Counted from the stretch's first letter, positions 1 to 8,427 are shown. The stretch is DNA of 23,160 bases from CBDTTM01 sp965363355 (GCA_965363355.1 CBDTTM010000018.1:1-23160), one strand, 5' to 3'. Numbers and translations: made by a program. Notes: generated by a model from the letters alone, not told the origin.

Positions 1-1
1 T

Positions 2-172
2 ATTAAAAATGGGAATATGTGGGTTGCGAAAGATCTGAATGGATTTATTCCTTCGCAAGCCAAATTTTTAAAAGCTGTTGCGGGGACAATACAGGCATCT
101 GTACAAATTACGGGAATAACATATGCAGATGGTAGCAAGCTTGAGCTTTATAAAGAATTGCCGAAGAACTAA
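2..172 (+). CDS. C-terminal fragment of an unidentified protein
   Basis: An open frame enters from the left edge and ends at TAA 170-172, giving about 56 residues that finish ...YKELPKN. No start lies inside the window. The fragment is mixed polar/hydrophobic, with no cysteine motif and no membrane segment. I do not recognise the family. The frame is called because it is open from the edge and the next gene follows about 130 bp later on the same strand. The 173-302 gap has no convincing terminator. It does hold a TATAAT box at 262-267 without a clear -35. Confidence 0.45.
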   Translation: MKNGNMWVAKDLNGFIPSQAKFLKAVAGTIQASVQITGITYADGSKLELYKELPKN

Positions 173-302
173 TGAAGCGATGAATTGCGGAGTTCTTCTG
201 TTTAAGTTGTTTCTCAGAAATACCCGCTTGTAATCTCATTAGTTCTGTTTGGAAAATAAGTTATAATATATGTACTTTAAAGGTGAACTGTGGAGGAAAA
301 TA

Positions 303-626
303 ATGATATCGAGAACTTGGCATGGAATCGTTCCTATAGAAAAAAGAGAATCATTCAAATTGTATCTAGATAATACTGGTGTCAAAGATACGGAAGCAAT
401 ATCTGGGAATCGTGGTGCATTTGTAAAAATTGTCGATCAAGGAAGCTATACACATTTTTTCTTATGTACTTTATGGGATAGTATGGAAAGTATCATTTTA
501 TATGCCGGAGAAAACCCGATTGTTGCAGTGACGTATCCAGAAGATGAAAAATATGGGCTGATATCGGATCCAATCGTCATACATCAAGAAGTTACTTTGG
601 CGAGCAATCCTTTTGCAAAGAGCTGA
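303..626 (+). CDS. ABM-like (dimeric alpha-beta barrel) small protein
   Basis: This 107-residue protein begins MISRTWHGIVP. The opening 'RTWHG' block, the 'GNRGAFV' segment in the middle, 'LCTLWDS' and the late 'YPEDEKY' are the pattern of the antibiotic-biosynthesis-monooxygenase-like family, small ferredoxin-fold proteins that usually dimerise. Some members oxidise quinols or haem, but most are uncharacterised, so no substrate is claimed. The start at 303 is chosen over the upstream in-frame ATG at 270 because GGAGG (292-296) lies 6 bases before 303, whereas 270 has no ribosome site and falls next to the TATAAT box. It appears to be a single gene. Confidence 0.7.
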   Translation: MISRTWHGIVPIEKRESFKLYLDNTGVKDTEAISGNRGAFVKIVDQGSYTHFFLCTLWDSMESIILYAGENPIVAVTYPEDEKYGLISDPIVIHQEVTLASNPFAKS

Positions 627-691
627 GTTTTAAATATGGCAAGGACAGTGTTTCTATTATAATGATATTAAGAAATTAAGGAGGTGCGCAT

Positions 692-806
692 ATGTTTTTC
701 AAACCATTATATGAAAATGATGTTCCAGCATTGCTTTGCGCGTAAGAGGGGGCGCCGGCAGTGCATCCGTCTTGAAGCGCATAACGTGTTTTGTGAAAAA
801 AGATAG
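692..806 (+). pseudogene. Remnant of a GNAT-type acetyltransferase gene
   Basis: A perfect Shine-Dalgarno site (TAAGGAGGT, 677-685) sits 6 bases before ATG 692, but the frame stops after 17 codons (MFFKPLYENDVPALLCA). The pattern 'M..+PL.E.DVPALL' is how many GNAT N-acetyltransferases begin. Shifting frame at 741 gives 21 more codons that read like the C-terminal part of a GNAT (GRRQCIRLEAHNVF...). The middle of the protein, with the acetyl-CoA loop, is absent. The simplest reading is a large internal deletion that also shifted the frame, leaving the two ends. The alternatives are a 17-residue leader peptide for the next gene, or chance. The GNAT assignment is inference from short matches. 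Confidence 0.4.
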
Positions 807-821
807 GCGGAGGAATCGGAT

Positions 822-1649
822 ATGATAGATAAAGAAGAATTGATAAAAAATGAAATTAAAGCAGAGCTTTGCGCTTTTGTGAAACATTATGAGGACAATG
901 CATCCATCACATCGCATTGGGGTCAGCCATTGGTTGGATTTGCCGATGCAAGGCATCCTTTTGTTTTAAACATCAAAAACATAGTAGGCGAAAATCATGA
1001 GTTTCCTAGCGATGTACTTTCTGATGCGTCCATTGTCATTGCCTACTATGTGCCTTTTACCAAAGCTTTGGCAAAGACCAATGCAGTCGAGCCAAGACGG
1101 GCGGCACCTTCATGGGCGTTGAAGTATGAAGAGACCAATGCTATGTTCAGTGAGTCAAATGCCTACTTGATTTCGTATTTGACGGCAAAGGGATATAGGG
1201 CAGCGGTTTCGCGGGAAGCCTCGACTTTTAGCACGGAAAAGCTTATAAGCAATTGGTCGCACCGTCATTTTGCTTATGCGGCGGGACTTGGAACGTTTGG
1301 GCTAAATAATATGCTGATTACCCCAAGCGGTTGCTGCGGCCGCTTTTCTACCATTGTGACCAATCTTCCCATCCAGGCGGATGCTCCAAGGGAAGAGGAA
1401 CTCTGCCTTTATAAAAAGAATGGAAAATGCAAGGCCTGCATCAAACATTGTCCAGTTGAGGCTCTTACCGAAACGAGCTATGACCGCAAAAAATGCTATG
1501 CGATGTTAAAAGAAAATGCCGCAATCTACACGGATTTTGGCAGCTCATATGTCGATGAAAGCATGGAAGCGGCAAACAGCACTGGCAGTGAGGTCTGCGG
1601 TAAATGCATTACGGGTTCGCCTTGTGCATTTTTTGCTATGGAAAGATAA
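822..1649 (+). CDS. QueG-like (COG1600-type) iron-sulfur protein
   Basis: The product is a 275-residue cytosolic protein related to epoxyqueuosine reductase. The segment around residues 151-175 (AYAAGLGTFGLNNMLITPSG) matches the conserved 'AGLG..G.N..LI' block of QueG-type proteins. It is followed by a ferredoxin-like cluster region with Cys203, Cys206 and Cys210-Pro, then Cys225, and Cys259, Cys262 and Cys268, enough for two 4Fe-4S clusters. QueG proper is usually longer (about 350-380 residues) and binds cobalamin. This shorter relative belongs to a group often annotated only as '4Fe-4S double cluster binding' protein, so a queuosine role is not asserted. The start is set by GGAGG (about 809-813) upstream of ATG 822. 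The gene ends at the bidirectional terminator shared with the convergent activase gene. Confidence 0.75.
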   Translation: MIDKEELIKNEIKAELCAFVKHYEDNASITSHWGQPLVGFADARHPFVLNIKNIVGENHEFPSDVLSDASIVIAYYVPFTKALAKTNAVEPRRAAPSWALKYEETNAMFSESNAYLISYLTAKGYRAAVSREASTFSTEKLISNWSHRHFAYAAGLGTFGLNNMLITPSGCCGRFSTIVTNLPIQADAPREEELCLYKKNGKCKACIKHCPVEALTETSYDRKKCYAMLKENAAIYTDFGSSYVDESMEAANSTGSEVCGKCITGSPCAFFAMER

Positions 1650-1682
1650 GCGGATGATCTTGAACGTGAAGATGAAATAAGG

Positions 1683-1728
1683 AAAAGCCGGAAATCATAG
1701 AAAATAAACTATGGTTTCCGGCTTTTTT
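1683..1728. terminator. Bidirectional Rho-independent terminator
   Basis: The arms at 1687-1700 and 1709-1722 form a 14-bp stem with one G-T pair. A run of T follows on the plus strand and a run of A precedes it, so it can stop both the Fe-S gene (plus) and the activase gene (minus, ending at 1744). Confidence 0.85.
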
Positions 1729-1743
1729 GTGTTTCAAATGAAA

Positions 1744-2655
1744 TCAAAAAAACGCATCGATTCCGGCACGCCGCAGTCTTTCTTGGAATTCAAGCAAGTC
1801 TTCCTGGCGAAGGGGCGGGGTGTTGTCGTAGACGTATTTTTTGCCGAGGAGTTTGTATTTATTTTCGCCGAATTGATGGAAGGGCAGGAGCTGGGCCCCG
1901 GCAGCGCCGACTTTGTGGAGCGCGGCAGCAAAGCCGGCGGCATCTTCAAGGCTGTCGTTGAAACCTGGAATCACGGGGATACGTGGGAGCACAGCTTTTC
2001 CGGCGGTAATCGCAGCTTTCATGTTGCTTAGCGGCAGTTCATTTGAAACGCCGGTGCCTTTTTTATGAGCAATGGGGTTCCAGTGTTTTAGGTCAAAGAG
2101 CAGCAAGTCCGCATATTTCGTGATTTTGTTGAATGTATTTGGGGCGGCAAAGCCGGAGGTTTCAATTGCGGTATGAAGATTGTTTTCTTGGAGCGTTTTA
2201 AGTAAGGCTGCTGTAAATTCGGGAGAGCTGAGGACTTCACCGCCGGATAAGGTGACGCCGCCGTTGCTTTCTTCATAAAAATCTAAATCTTGGAGGCAGT
2301 AGTGAAGAACTTCGTTGATGGTTTTAATTTCGCCTTCTTGCGAGAGGGCTTTAGCAGGGCATTCATTGGCGCATTTGCCACAGCCATTGCATTTTTTAGC
2401 ATCGATTTGGATGACTTGAGTATCTAGGTCAATTGCCTTTTGCGGGCAAACATCCATGCAGTGAAGGCAGTTCCGGCATTTTTCTTTATCGTGTAAGATC
2501 TCAATGCATGGTGACTGGCTTTCGGGGTTGGCACACCAAAGACAATGGAGGGGACAGCCTTTGACGAAGACGACGGTACGGATCCCGGGACCGTCATTGA
2601 GGCTGAACTTTTGCATATTGAAGACGATGCCTGTCGGTGATTTTGTGCTTTGCAT
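1744..2655 (-). CDS. Glycyl-radical enzyme activating enzyme (radical SAM, YbiY/PflC type)
   Basis: The product is a 303-residue radical S-adenosylmethionine enzyme that abstracts a hydrogen from the glycine of a partner glycyl-radical enzyme. The SAM cluster motif is Cys34-x3-Cys38-x2-Cys41 (GCPLHCLWC), preceded by 'GPGIRTVVFVKGC'. An inserted ferredoxin domain carries two further 4Fe-4S motifs, Cys60/63/66/70 and Cys89/92/95/99. This distinguishes activases of the dehydratase/YbiW/PflD group from the single-cluster pyruvate formate-lyase activase. 'GGVTLSGGEV' near residue 130 is the SAM-binding glycine motif. AGGAGG lies 7 bases before the ATG. The likely target is the glycyl-radical enzyme at 3630-6044. 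The gene is unusual in being divergent from it rather than in its operon, with a 251-bp intergenic region between. Confidence 0.93.
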   Translation of the reverse strand: MQSTKSPTGIVFNMQKFSLNDGPGIRTVVFVKGCPLHCLWCANPESQSPCIEILHDKEKCRNCLHCMDVCPQKAIDLDTQVIQIDAKKCNGCGKCANECPAKALSQEGEIKTINEVLHYCLQDLDFYEESNGGVTLSGGEVLSSPEFTAALLKTLQENNLHTAIETSGFAAPNTFNKITKYADLLLFDLKHWNPIAHKKGTGVSNELPLSNMKAAITAGKAVLPRIPVIPGFNDSLEDAAGFAAALHKVGAAGAQLLPFHQFGENKYKLLGKKYVYDNTPPLRQEDLLEFQERLRRAGIDAFF

Positions 2656-2810
2656 GAAATGGCCTCCTAGTGAAGTTTCGTTTTTTACATTTGCAGGAGA
2701 TGGATACGGAGTATTTTTTTGTTTATAGGCTTATTATAGCATAAAAACAGCATGATTTATTCAAAATACTTACGAACGAAAACAAAAAATACTTTTTATG
2801 AAATTTATAA

Positions 2811-2839
2811 TTGACGGACTAGCAGGCTCGTGCTATTAT
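2811..2839 (+). promoter_or_regulatory. Sigma-70-type promoter of the aldolase/GRE operon
   Basis: TTGACG (2811-2816) and TATTAT (2834-2839) are separated by 17 bp, 68 bp before the aldolase start. Upstream, AAAATACTT occurs twice (2763-2771 and 2786-2794), 23 bp apart, flanking 'ACGAACGAAAAC'. This could be an activator or repressor site. On the other strand a TATAAT lies at 2738-2733 and could serve the divergent activase gene, but I see no good -35 for it. Confidence 0.65.
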
Positions 2840-2906
2840 GAATTTACAAATGAAATATAAAACAATTTTGAAAGAATAAAAGCGCGTGTAGAAGGAGCGA
2901 ATTTTC

Positions 2907-3584
2907 ATGGAATTACTGATTGATGATGCAAATGTAGAAGCGATTAAAAAGATTTATGAATATTATCCAATCGATGGGGTGACGACGAACCCGTCGATTC
3001 TTGCAAAAGCCGGGCGACCGCCGTTTGAGGTGCTCAAGGAAATACGAAGCATCATTGGTGCGGAGGCACAGCTTCATGCGCAGGTCATTGCCAAAGATGC
3101 TGCTGGCATGGTTGCCGATGGTAGACGTATTCTCAAGGAATTGCCGGGCAACACCTTCGTGAAGATTCCTGCAGTTCCAGAAGGATTCAAGGCGATCCGA
3201 CTGCTTAAGCAAGAAGGCATTCATACGACGGCAACGGCGATTTATACATCGATGCAGGGATTTCTTGCGGCAAAAGCAGGGGCTTCTTATGCTGCGCCAT
3301 ATATCAATCGCATTGACAATATGGGCTATGATGGCTTGGCAGTAGGCCGCAGCATGCATGATATCTTCCAGAAGAATGGACTTTCGACGAAACTTCTTGG
3401 GGCTAGTTTCAAAAATTCACAACAGGTCTTAGAACTTTGCAAATACGGGGTTGGGGCAGTTACTGTGGCGCCAGATGTCATTGAAGGTTTCGTGAAGAAT
3501 GTGGCAATTGATGCAGCGATCGATGTATTTATAGCAGATTTTCAAGAATTGACAGGTGAAGGGAAAACGATGAGCACATTGTAA
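2907..3584 (+). CDS. fsa: Fructose-6-phosphate aldolase (small transaldolase family, FsaA/FsaB type)
   Basis: At 225 residues, this is the length of the FSA subgroup rather than the 310-plus residues of classical transaldolase. Family landmarks are in place: Asp6, 'GVTTNPSI' at 24-31, Gln59, the Schiff-base lysine Lys86 in 'FVKIPAVPEG', Thr110, and Tyr132 in 'APYINRID', which corresponds to the FSA catalytic tyrosine that separates these enzymes from true transaldolases. FSA cleaves or forms C3-C4 bonds using dihydroxyacetone or hydroxyacetone as donor. Next to a YbiW-type glycyl-radical enzyme its likely substrate is 1-deoxyfructose-6-phosphate, giving glyceraldehyde-3-phosphate plus hydroxyacetone. 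The start has AAGGAG (2892-2897), and 45 bp separate it from the downstream gene, which is probably cotranscribed. Confidence 0.9.
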   Translation: MELLIDDANVEAIKKIYEYYPIDGVTTNPSILAKAGRPPFEVLKEIRSIIGAEAQLHAQVIAKDAAGMVADGRRILKELPGNTFVKIPAVPEGFKAIRLLKQEGIHTTATAIYTSMQGFLAAKAGASYAAPYINRIDNMGYDGLAVGRSMHDIFQKNGLSTKLLGASFKNSQQVLELCKYGVGAVTVAPDVIEGFVKNVAIDAAIDVFIADFQELTGEGKTMSTL

Positions 3585-3629
3585 TTTTCAGCGTTATATT
3601 GTCAGTGAAGGATAAGTGGAGGTGTAAAT

Positions 3630-6044
3630 ATGGATAATGAAAAGCATTTTGGCGCTTTAACGGAGCGCATGCAGGCATTTCGGGAAGAAGTCCTCGATGA
3701 AAAACCGTATATCGATGCCGAGCGAGCCATTTTGGCGACCGAGGCGTATGAGCAGCATCAAAATCAGCCGAATGTGATGAAGCGGGCTTTGATGCTCCAG
3801 CATATTTGTGAGAACATGACCATTTATATCGAAGATAAGACCTTGCTGACAGGTAACCAGGGAAAGAAGAATCGAAATGCACCGGTCTTTCCCGAATACA
3901 CGATGGGCTTTATCATAGATGAGCTCGACAAATTTGAAAAACGCGATGGCGATGTGTTTTATATTACGGAAGAAACCAAAGAGCAGCTTCGTTCCATTGC
4001 ACCGTTTTGGCAAAATAACAACCTAAGAGCCAGAGGCGAGGCTCTTCTGCCTGAAGAGGTCAGTGTCTTTATGGAAACCGGTGTATTTGGCATGGAGGGC
4101 AAGCTCAATGCGGGGGATGCGCATCTGTCGGTCAACTACGAAAAGCTCCTGGCTGAAGGTCTGGCTGGCTATGAAAAAAGGACCAAGGCGCTTAAAGCGG
4201 CACTTGACCTTACGGATCCCGACAGTATCGACAAGTATGTATTTTATCATGCGGTTTTGCTTGTCATCGATTCGCTTCGCAATTTTTCCCTTCGTTATGC
4301 CGCGCTGGCAAAAGAGCTTGCGGCAAAAGAATCCGACGGGAAGCGTCAGGCAGAACTTTTGGAAATGGCGAGAATTTGCGCGAAGGTTCCTTATGAACCG
4401 GCGTCTTCATTTAAAGAAGCCGTCCAGTCTGTTTGGTTCATCCAATTGGTTTTACAGATTGAATCGAATGGACATTCCCTTTCTTATGGGCGATTCGATC
4501 AGTATATGTATCCGTATTTCATGAAAGATATCCAGGAAGAAAAGATTACGCAAGAAGAGGCCTTGGAACTATTGACTTGTCTTTGGATCAAGACCTTGAC
4601 GGTCAATAAAGTCCGGTCGCAGGCGCATACGCTTAGTTCGGCAGGCAGTCCGATGTATCAGAATGTGACGATTGGCGGGCAGACGCCGGATAAAAAGGAT
4701 GCGGTCAATGCGTTTTCTTTTGTCGTTTTACAGTCGGTCGCACAGACCAAACTGACACAGCCCAATCTGACAGTGCGCTATCATAAAAATATGAATAAGA
4801 AATTCTTTGATGAATGCATTGAAGTCATGAAGCTTGGGTTTGGCATGCCAGCCTTGAACAATGATGAAATCATCATACCGTCCTTCATCAACTGGGGCGT
4901 AAAAGAAGAGGATGCTTATAATTACAGCGCGATTGGCTGCGTGGAGACGGCTGTTCCTGGCAAATGGGGCTATCGTTGCACGGGAATGTCCTATATCAAT
5001 TTTCCGCGGGTACTTCTCTGTGCGATGAACGATGGTGTCGATATGACTTCAGGTAAACGCTTCACCAAAGGCTATGGCTATTTTGCCGATATGGCTTCAT
5101 ATGAACAGCTTTTAAGTGCATGGGATAAGACGGTCAGAGAAATGACTCGTTATAGCGTCATTGTAGAAAATGCCATCGATAAAGCTTCAGAACGTGATGT
5201 GCCAGATATCTTGTGCTCAGCGTTGACGGATGATTGCATCGGTCGTGGGAAAACGATCAAAGAAGGCGGCGCGGTCTATGACTTTATTTCTGGGTTGCAG
5301 GTTGGTATAGCCAATATGGCGGACTCTTTGGCGGCGATCAAGAAACTGGTTTTCGATGAAAAGAAAATCACGGCAAAGCAGCTTTGGGATGCGATCGTCG
5401 ATGACTTTACTTCGCCGGAGAGCCAGCGCATTCAAGCCATGATCGTAAATGATGTGCCCAAGTACGGAAATGATGAGGACTATGTTGATGATTTGGTAGT
5501 TGAGGCTTATGATTCTTATTTGGATGAAATCCAGAAGTATCCGAGCACACGGTATCAGAGAGGGCCTATCGGCGGCATTCGCTATGGCGGAACCTCTTCT
5601 ATTTCGGCTAATGTCGGACAGGGGATGGGGACCATGGCAAGCCCTGATGGCAGAAAGGCTCATGAACCTTTGGCAGAGGGGTGTTCTCCGGCGCATAATG
5701 CCGATAAAAACGGGCCGACCGCGGTCTTTAAATCGGTGGCGAAGCTGCCAACGGAAAAAATCACCGGCGGAGTCCTGCTCAATCAAAAAATGGTGCCGAG
5801 CATGCTGGCTAGTGAGGAAAATAAGCAGAAGCTGGAAATGCTCATTGCGACGTTCTTCAACCGTTTGCATGGCTATCATGTCCAGTACAATATTGTATCC
5901 AAAGAAACCTTGCTTGAAGCCCAGGCGCATCCCCAAAAGCATAAGGATCTCATTGTCCGGGTCGCTGGCTACAGTGCGTTTTTCAATGTATTATCAAAAG
6001 CCACGCAGGACGATATTATCGGCAGGACCGAGCAGGCGTTGTAA
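3630..6044 (+). CDS. ybiW: YbiW-type glycyl-radical enzyme, probable 1,5-anhydroglucitol-6-phosphate lyase
   Basis: The product is 804 residues, full length for the family. The active-site block 'AIGCVETAVPGKWGYR' places the thiyl cysteine at Cys437 and a general-base glutamate at Glu439. This is the C-x-E pattern of C-O-cleaving glycyl-radical enzymes; pyruvate formate-lyase has two adjacent cysteines instead. The radical glycine is Gly780 in 'RVAGYSAFF', 25 residues from the end. From memory of the E. coli protein, several blocks are nearly the same in YbiW: 'IESNGHS', 'SAGSP.YQNVTIGGQ', 'ETAV.GKWGYRCTGMS.INF' and 'SGLQVGIAN'. PflD differs here ('GCVELSIPG'). YbiW has been reported to open 1,5-anhydroglucitol-6-phosphate to 1-deoxyfructose-6-phosphate. 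The adjacent aldolase and divergent activase fit that pathway. It is often mis-annotated as formate acetyltransferase. Substrate transfer from YbiW is inference. GGAGGTG (3618-3624) sets the start. Confidence 0.88.
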   Translation: MDNEKHFGALTERMQAFREEVLDEKPYIDAERAILATEAYEQHQNQPNVMKRALMLQHICENMTIYIEDKTLLTGNQGKKNRNAPVFPEYTMGFIIDELDKFEKRDGDVFYITEETKEQLRSIAPFWQNNNLRARGEALLPEEVSVFMETGVFGMEGKLNAGDAHLSVNYEKLLAEGLAGYEKRTKALKAALDLTDPDSIDKYVFYHAVLLVIDSLRNFSLRYAALAKELAAKESDGKRQAELLEMARICAKVPYEPASSFKEAVQSVWFIQLVLQIESNGHSLSYGRFDQYMYPYFMKDIQEEKITQEEALELLTCLWIKTLTVNKVRSQAHTLSSAGSPMYQNVTIGGQTPDKKDAVNAFSFVVLQSVAQTKLTQPNLTVRYHKNMNKKFFDECIEVMKLGFGMPALNNDEIIIPSFINWGVKEEDAYNYSAIGCVETAVPGKWGYRCTGMSYINFPRVLLCAMNDGVDMTSGKRFTKGYGYFADMASYEQLLSAWDKTVREMTRYSVIVENAIDKASERDVPDILCSALTDDCIGRGKTIKEGGAVYDFISGLQVGIANMADSLAAIKKLVFDEKKITAKQLWDAIVDDFTSPESQRIQAMIVNDVPKYGNDEDYVDDLVVEAYDSYLDEIQKYPSTRYQRGPIGGIRYGGTSSISANVGQGMGTMASPDGRKAHEPLAEGCSPAHNADKNGPTAVFKSVAKLPTEKITGGVLLNQKMVPSMLASEENKQKLEMLIATFFNRLHGYHVQYNIVSKETLLEAQAHPQKHKDLIVRVAGYSAFFNVLSKATQDDIIGRTEQAL

Positions 6045-6107
6045 ATTAGGAAAAGATTGATGAAATGTTTTTTAAATGGTATTTTATGAAATTAATTGCA
6101 TATTGCA

Positions 6108-6152
6108 AAAGACTCCTGTTATGCTAAGGTTATAGGTATAACAGGAGTCTTT
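6108..6152 (+). terminator. Perfect 15-bp hairpin after the GRE gene
   Basis: AAAGACTCCTGTTAT (6108-6122) is mirrored exactly by 6138-6152, with a 15-base loop. It is placed to end the aldolase/GRE transcript, but the following T-tract is poor (TTTGTTG). The right arm contains AGGAG and lies just before the possible TTG starts of the helicase gene, so it could also limit read-through translation of that gene. Confidence 0.6.
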
Positions 6153-6183
6153 GTTGTGGGTTCATTTAAGCGAAGGAAGCATG

Positions 6184-8427
6184 ATGAATGCAGGCGATTT
6201 TTTGAAGTGGGGCGGCGAGATGGCAGCAAATTTTATGGTAGAGCAGACGTCTGAAAAAGTTTTTGTCAGCGGTACAGTTGAGCGGGTGACATATCATAAT
6301 GGTGACAATGGCTTTTGCGTATTGCGCGTAAAAGCAAAGGGGTTTCGTGATTTGGTGACCGTTGTGGGGCAGATTTCCATCATCAATAGCGGTGAGTTCA
6401 TTGAAGCTATCGGCAATTGGAAAAACGATTTGCAATATGGTTTGCAGCTATCAGCGGTTTCGCTCAAATCCATGGCCCCGACAAGCATCGAGGGGATTCA
6501 AAAATACTTATCTTCCGGTTTGATCAAGGGGATTGGGCCGGTTTACGGAGAACGATTGGTGCAGGCTTTTGGGGCAGACGTGTTTGCGATTATAGAAGAC
6601 AACCCCTTGCGATTGTTGGAAGTCGATGGCATAGGCAAGGTCCGCAAAGATAAAATTGTAAAAGGCTGGGACACACAAAAGAAAATAAAAGAAATCATGC
6701 TGTTTTTATACGCGAATGGTGTGGGCACATCAAAAGCCGTTCGCATATATAAGACCTATGGCGATCAAGCGATTTCCCTGATTCGGGAAAATCCCTACCG
6801 GTTAGCCAAGGATATCTATGGCATCGGTTTTTTGACCGCGGATACGATTGCGCAAAAAATTGGCATTGAAAAGACTTCTTTGCTTCGGGCCAAAGCAGGC
6901 GTCAGCCACGCTTTGTTCGAAGAAGTCGGCAATGGTCATTGTGCATATCCAAAAACGATGATTCTGCCTCAAGCAGCGCAGTTGTTGGATATTCCGCTTA
7001 CGATTATTGAGACGGCGGTAGAGGAAGAAGTCCGCGAGGAAAACTTGATTGTAGATTCAATCAACGGTGAGGATTGTTTGTTTTTGCCAGGGCTTCACTA
7101 TTATGAACGAAATATCGCCGAAAAAATAAAACACCTTGCAAGCGGCGATCCTGTCTGGGGAGAAATCGAAGCAACGACAGCGATTGCCTGGGTTGAGGGG
7201 AAATTACATATTCAATTAGCCCAAAATCAGAAGTTGGCTGTCGCAGCGGCGATTGCATCTAAATTCATGGTGATAACGGGTGGACCAGGTGTCGGAAAAA
7301 CCACTATCGTCAATTCTATTCTCAAAATCCTGGCAGCGAAGAAGCTTCGGATCTTGCTTGCTGCGCCAACGGGACGCGCGGCGAAGCGTCTTTTCGAATC
7401 AACACAGATCGAAGCAAAGACCATTCATCGATTGCTGGAATACGATCCGGCGGAGCATCGGTTTACGCGGGATGAGAATAAGCCGCTTGAAGCTGATCTG
7501 TTGGTGATTGATGAAACTTCAATGGTCGATGCGCAGCTGATGTATTCGCTCTTGAAGGCTGTTCCAGCACAGTGTTCGGTCATCCTGGTCGGTGATGTGA
7601 ATCAGCTGCCATCGGTCGGGGCAGGCCAGGTTTTGTCAGATATCATTGAATCCGGCACGGTGAAGGTCGTGACTCTCAACGAGATTTTTCGGCAGGCGAA
7701 AACGAGCAAGATCATTACAAATGCGCATGCGATCAATAATGGCAATAGCCCTGATTTATCCAACCAGATCGATGGCGATTTCTTTTTTGTTTCGTCAGAG
7801 ACCCCTGAAGATGCAGTCCATAAAGTCGTTGAAATCGTGAAAAACCGAGTTCCTGCCAGATGGCATTATAATTCTATCCACGATATCCAGGTGCTCTGTC
7901 CGGCAAATATTGGCGGCATTGGTGCAAAGTCCTTAAATATTGAATTGCAAAAAGCACTGAATCCAGGTGGAACGGAAAGAGTCGAACGCTTTGGCATAAC
8001 TTTTGCTGTAGGCGATAAAGTAATGCAAGTGCAAAATAATTATGATAAAAATGTTTTCAATGGGGATATTGGCTTTATAACCCAGATTAACTCGGATGAT
8101 AAAGAGCTTGTTGTCTGCATCGACGACCTTGATATCGTTTATGACTTTGATGAATTAGATGAACTGGTGCTGGCATATGCCTGCACGATACATAAAAGCC
8201 AGGGATCAGAGTACCCCGTAGTCGTAATTCCGGTGATGATGCAGCATTTTATGATGCTGCAAAGAAATCTCATCTATACGGGAATTACTCGTGGGAAGAA
8301 ACTAGTAATCCTGGTCGGACAAAAAAAGGCGTTGAATATTGCCATCAAAGGAAAAAGAAGCAATCGCTGCCGGTATTCAAAACTTAAAGAATGGCTTGGG
8401 CTGAATGCGCAGCAGGATGCGATTTGA
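6184..8427 (+). CDS. recD2: RecD2-type ATP-dependent DNA helicase (SF1B)
   Basis: The product is about 747 residues. An N-terminal OB-like segment ('VSGTVERVTYHNGDNGFCVLRV') is followed by tandem helix-hairpin-helix elements ('GIGPVYGERL', 'VDGIGKVRKDKI') and then the superfamily-1 helicase motifs in order: Walker A 'GGPGVGKTT' near residue 366, 'APTGRAAKRL', Walker B 'LLVIDETSMVD', 'LVGDVNQLPSVG', 'LNEIFRQA', 'YACTIHKSQGSEYPVVV' and 'IYTGITRGKKLVILVG'. RecD2 proteins are 5'-3' helicases found in bacteria without RecBCD and linked to replication-fork and mismatch maintenance. The start is uncertain: ATG 6184 has AAGGA 6 bases upstream, ATG 6181 is adjacent, ATG 6220 is also possible, and TTG codons at 6151/6154 follow AGGAG inside the preceding hairpin. 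It has no evident link to the sugar loci on either side. Confidence 0.93.
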   Translation: MNAGDFLKWGGEMAANFMVEQTSEKVFVSGTVERVTYHNGDNGFCVLRVKAKGFRDLVTVVGQISIINSGEFIEAIGNWKNDLQYGLQLSAVSLKSMAPTSIEGIQKYLSSGLIKGIGPVYGERLVQAFGADVFAIIEDNPLRLLEVDGIGKVRKDKIVKGWDTQKKIKEIMLFLYANGVGTSKAVRIYKTYGDQAISLIRENPYRLAKDIYGIGFLTADTIAQKIGIEKTSLLRAKAGVSHALFEEVGNGHCAYPKTMILPQAAQLLDIPLTIIETAVEEEVREENLIVDSINGEDCLFLPGLHYYERNIAEKIKHLASGDPVWGEIEATTAIAWVEGKLHIQLAQNQKLAVAAAIASKFMVITGGPGVGKTTIVNSILKILAAKKLRILLAAPTGRAAKRLFESTQIEAKTIHRLLEYDPAEHRFTRDENKPLEADLLVIDETSMVDAQLMYSLLKAVPAQCSVILVGDVNQLPSVGAGQVLSDIIESGTVKVVTLNEIFRQAKTSKIITNAHAINNGNSPDLSNQIDGDFFFVSSETPEDAVHKVVEIVKNRVPARWHYNSIHDIQVLCPANIGGIGAKSLNIELQKALNPGGTERVERFGITFAVGDKVMQVQNNYDKNVFNGDIGFITQINSDDKELVVCIDDLDIVYDFDELDELVLAYACTIHKSQGSEYPVVVIPVMMQHFMMLQRNLIYTGITRGKKLVILVGQKKALNIAIKGKRSNRCRYSKLKEWLGLNAQQDAI

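Noticed and set aside
5217..5942. A 241-codon minus-strand reading frame
   Set aside because: It lies wholly inside the glycyl-radical enzyme gene in antisense, has no ribosome site and no recognisable protein features.
3630..6044. Pyruvate formate-lyase as the identity of the large glycyl-radical enzyme
   Set aside because: The active site has Cys437-Val-Glu439 instead of adjacent cysteines, the activase has extra clusters, and the aldolase neighbour and sequence blocks point to YbiW.
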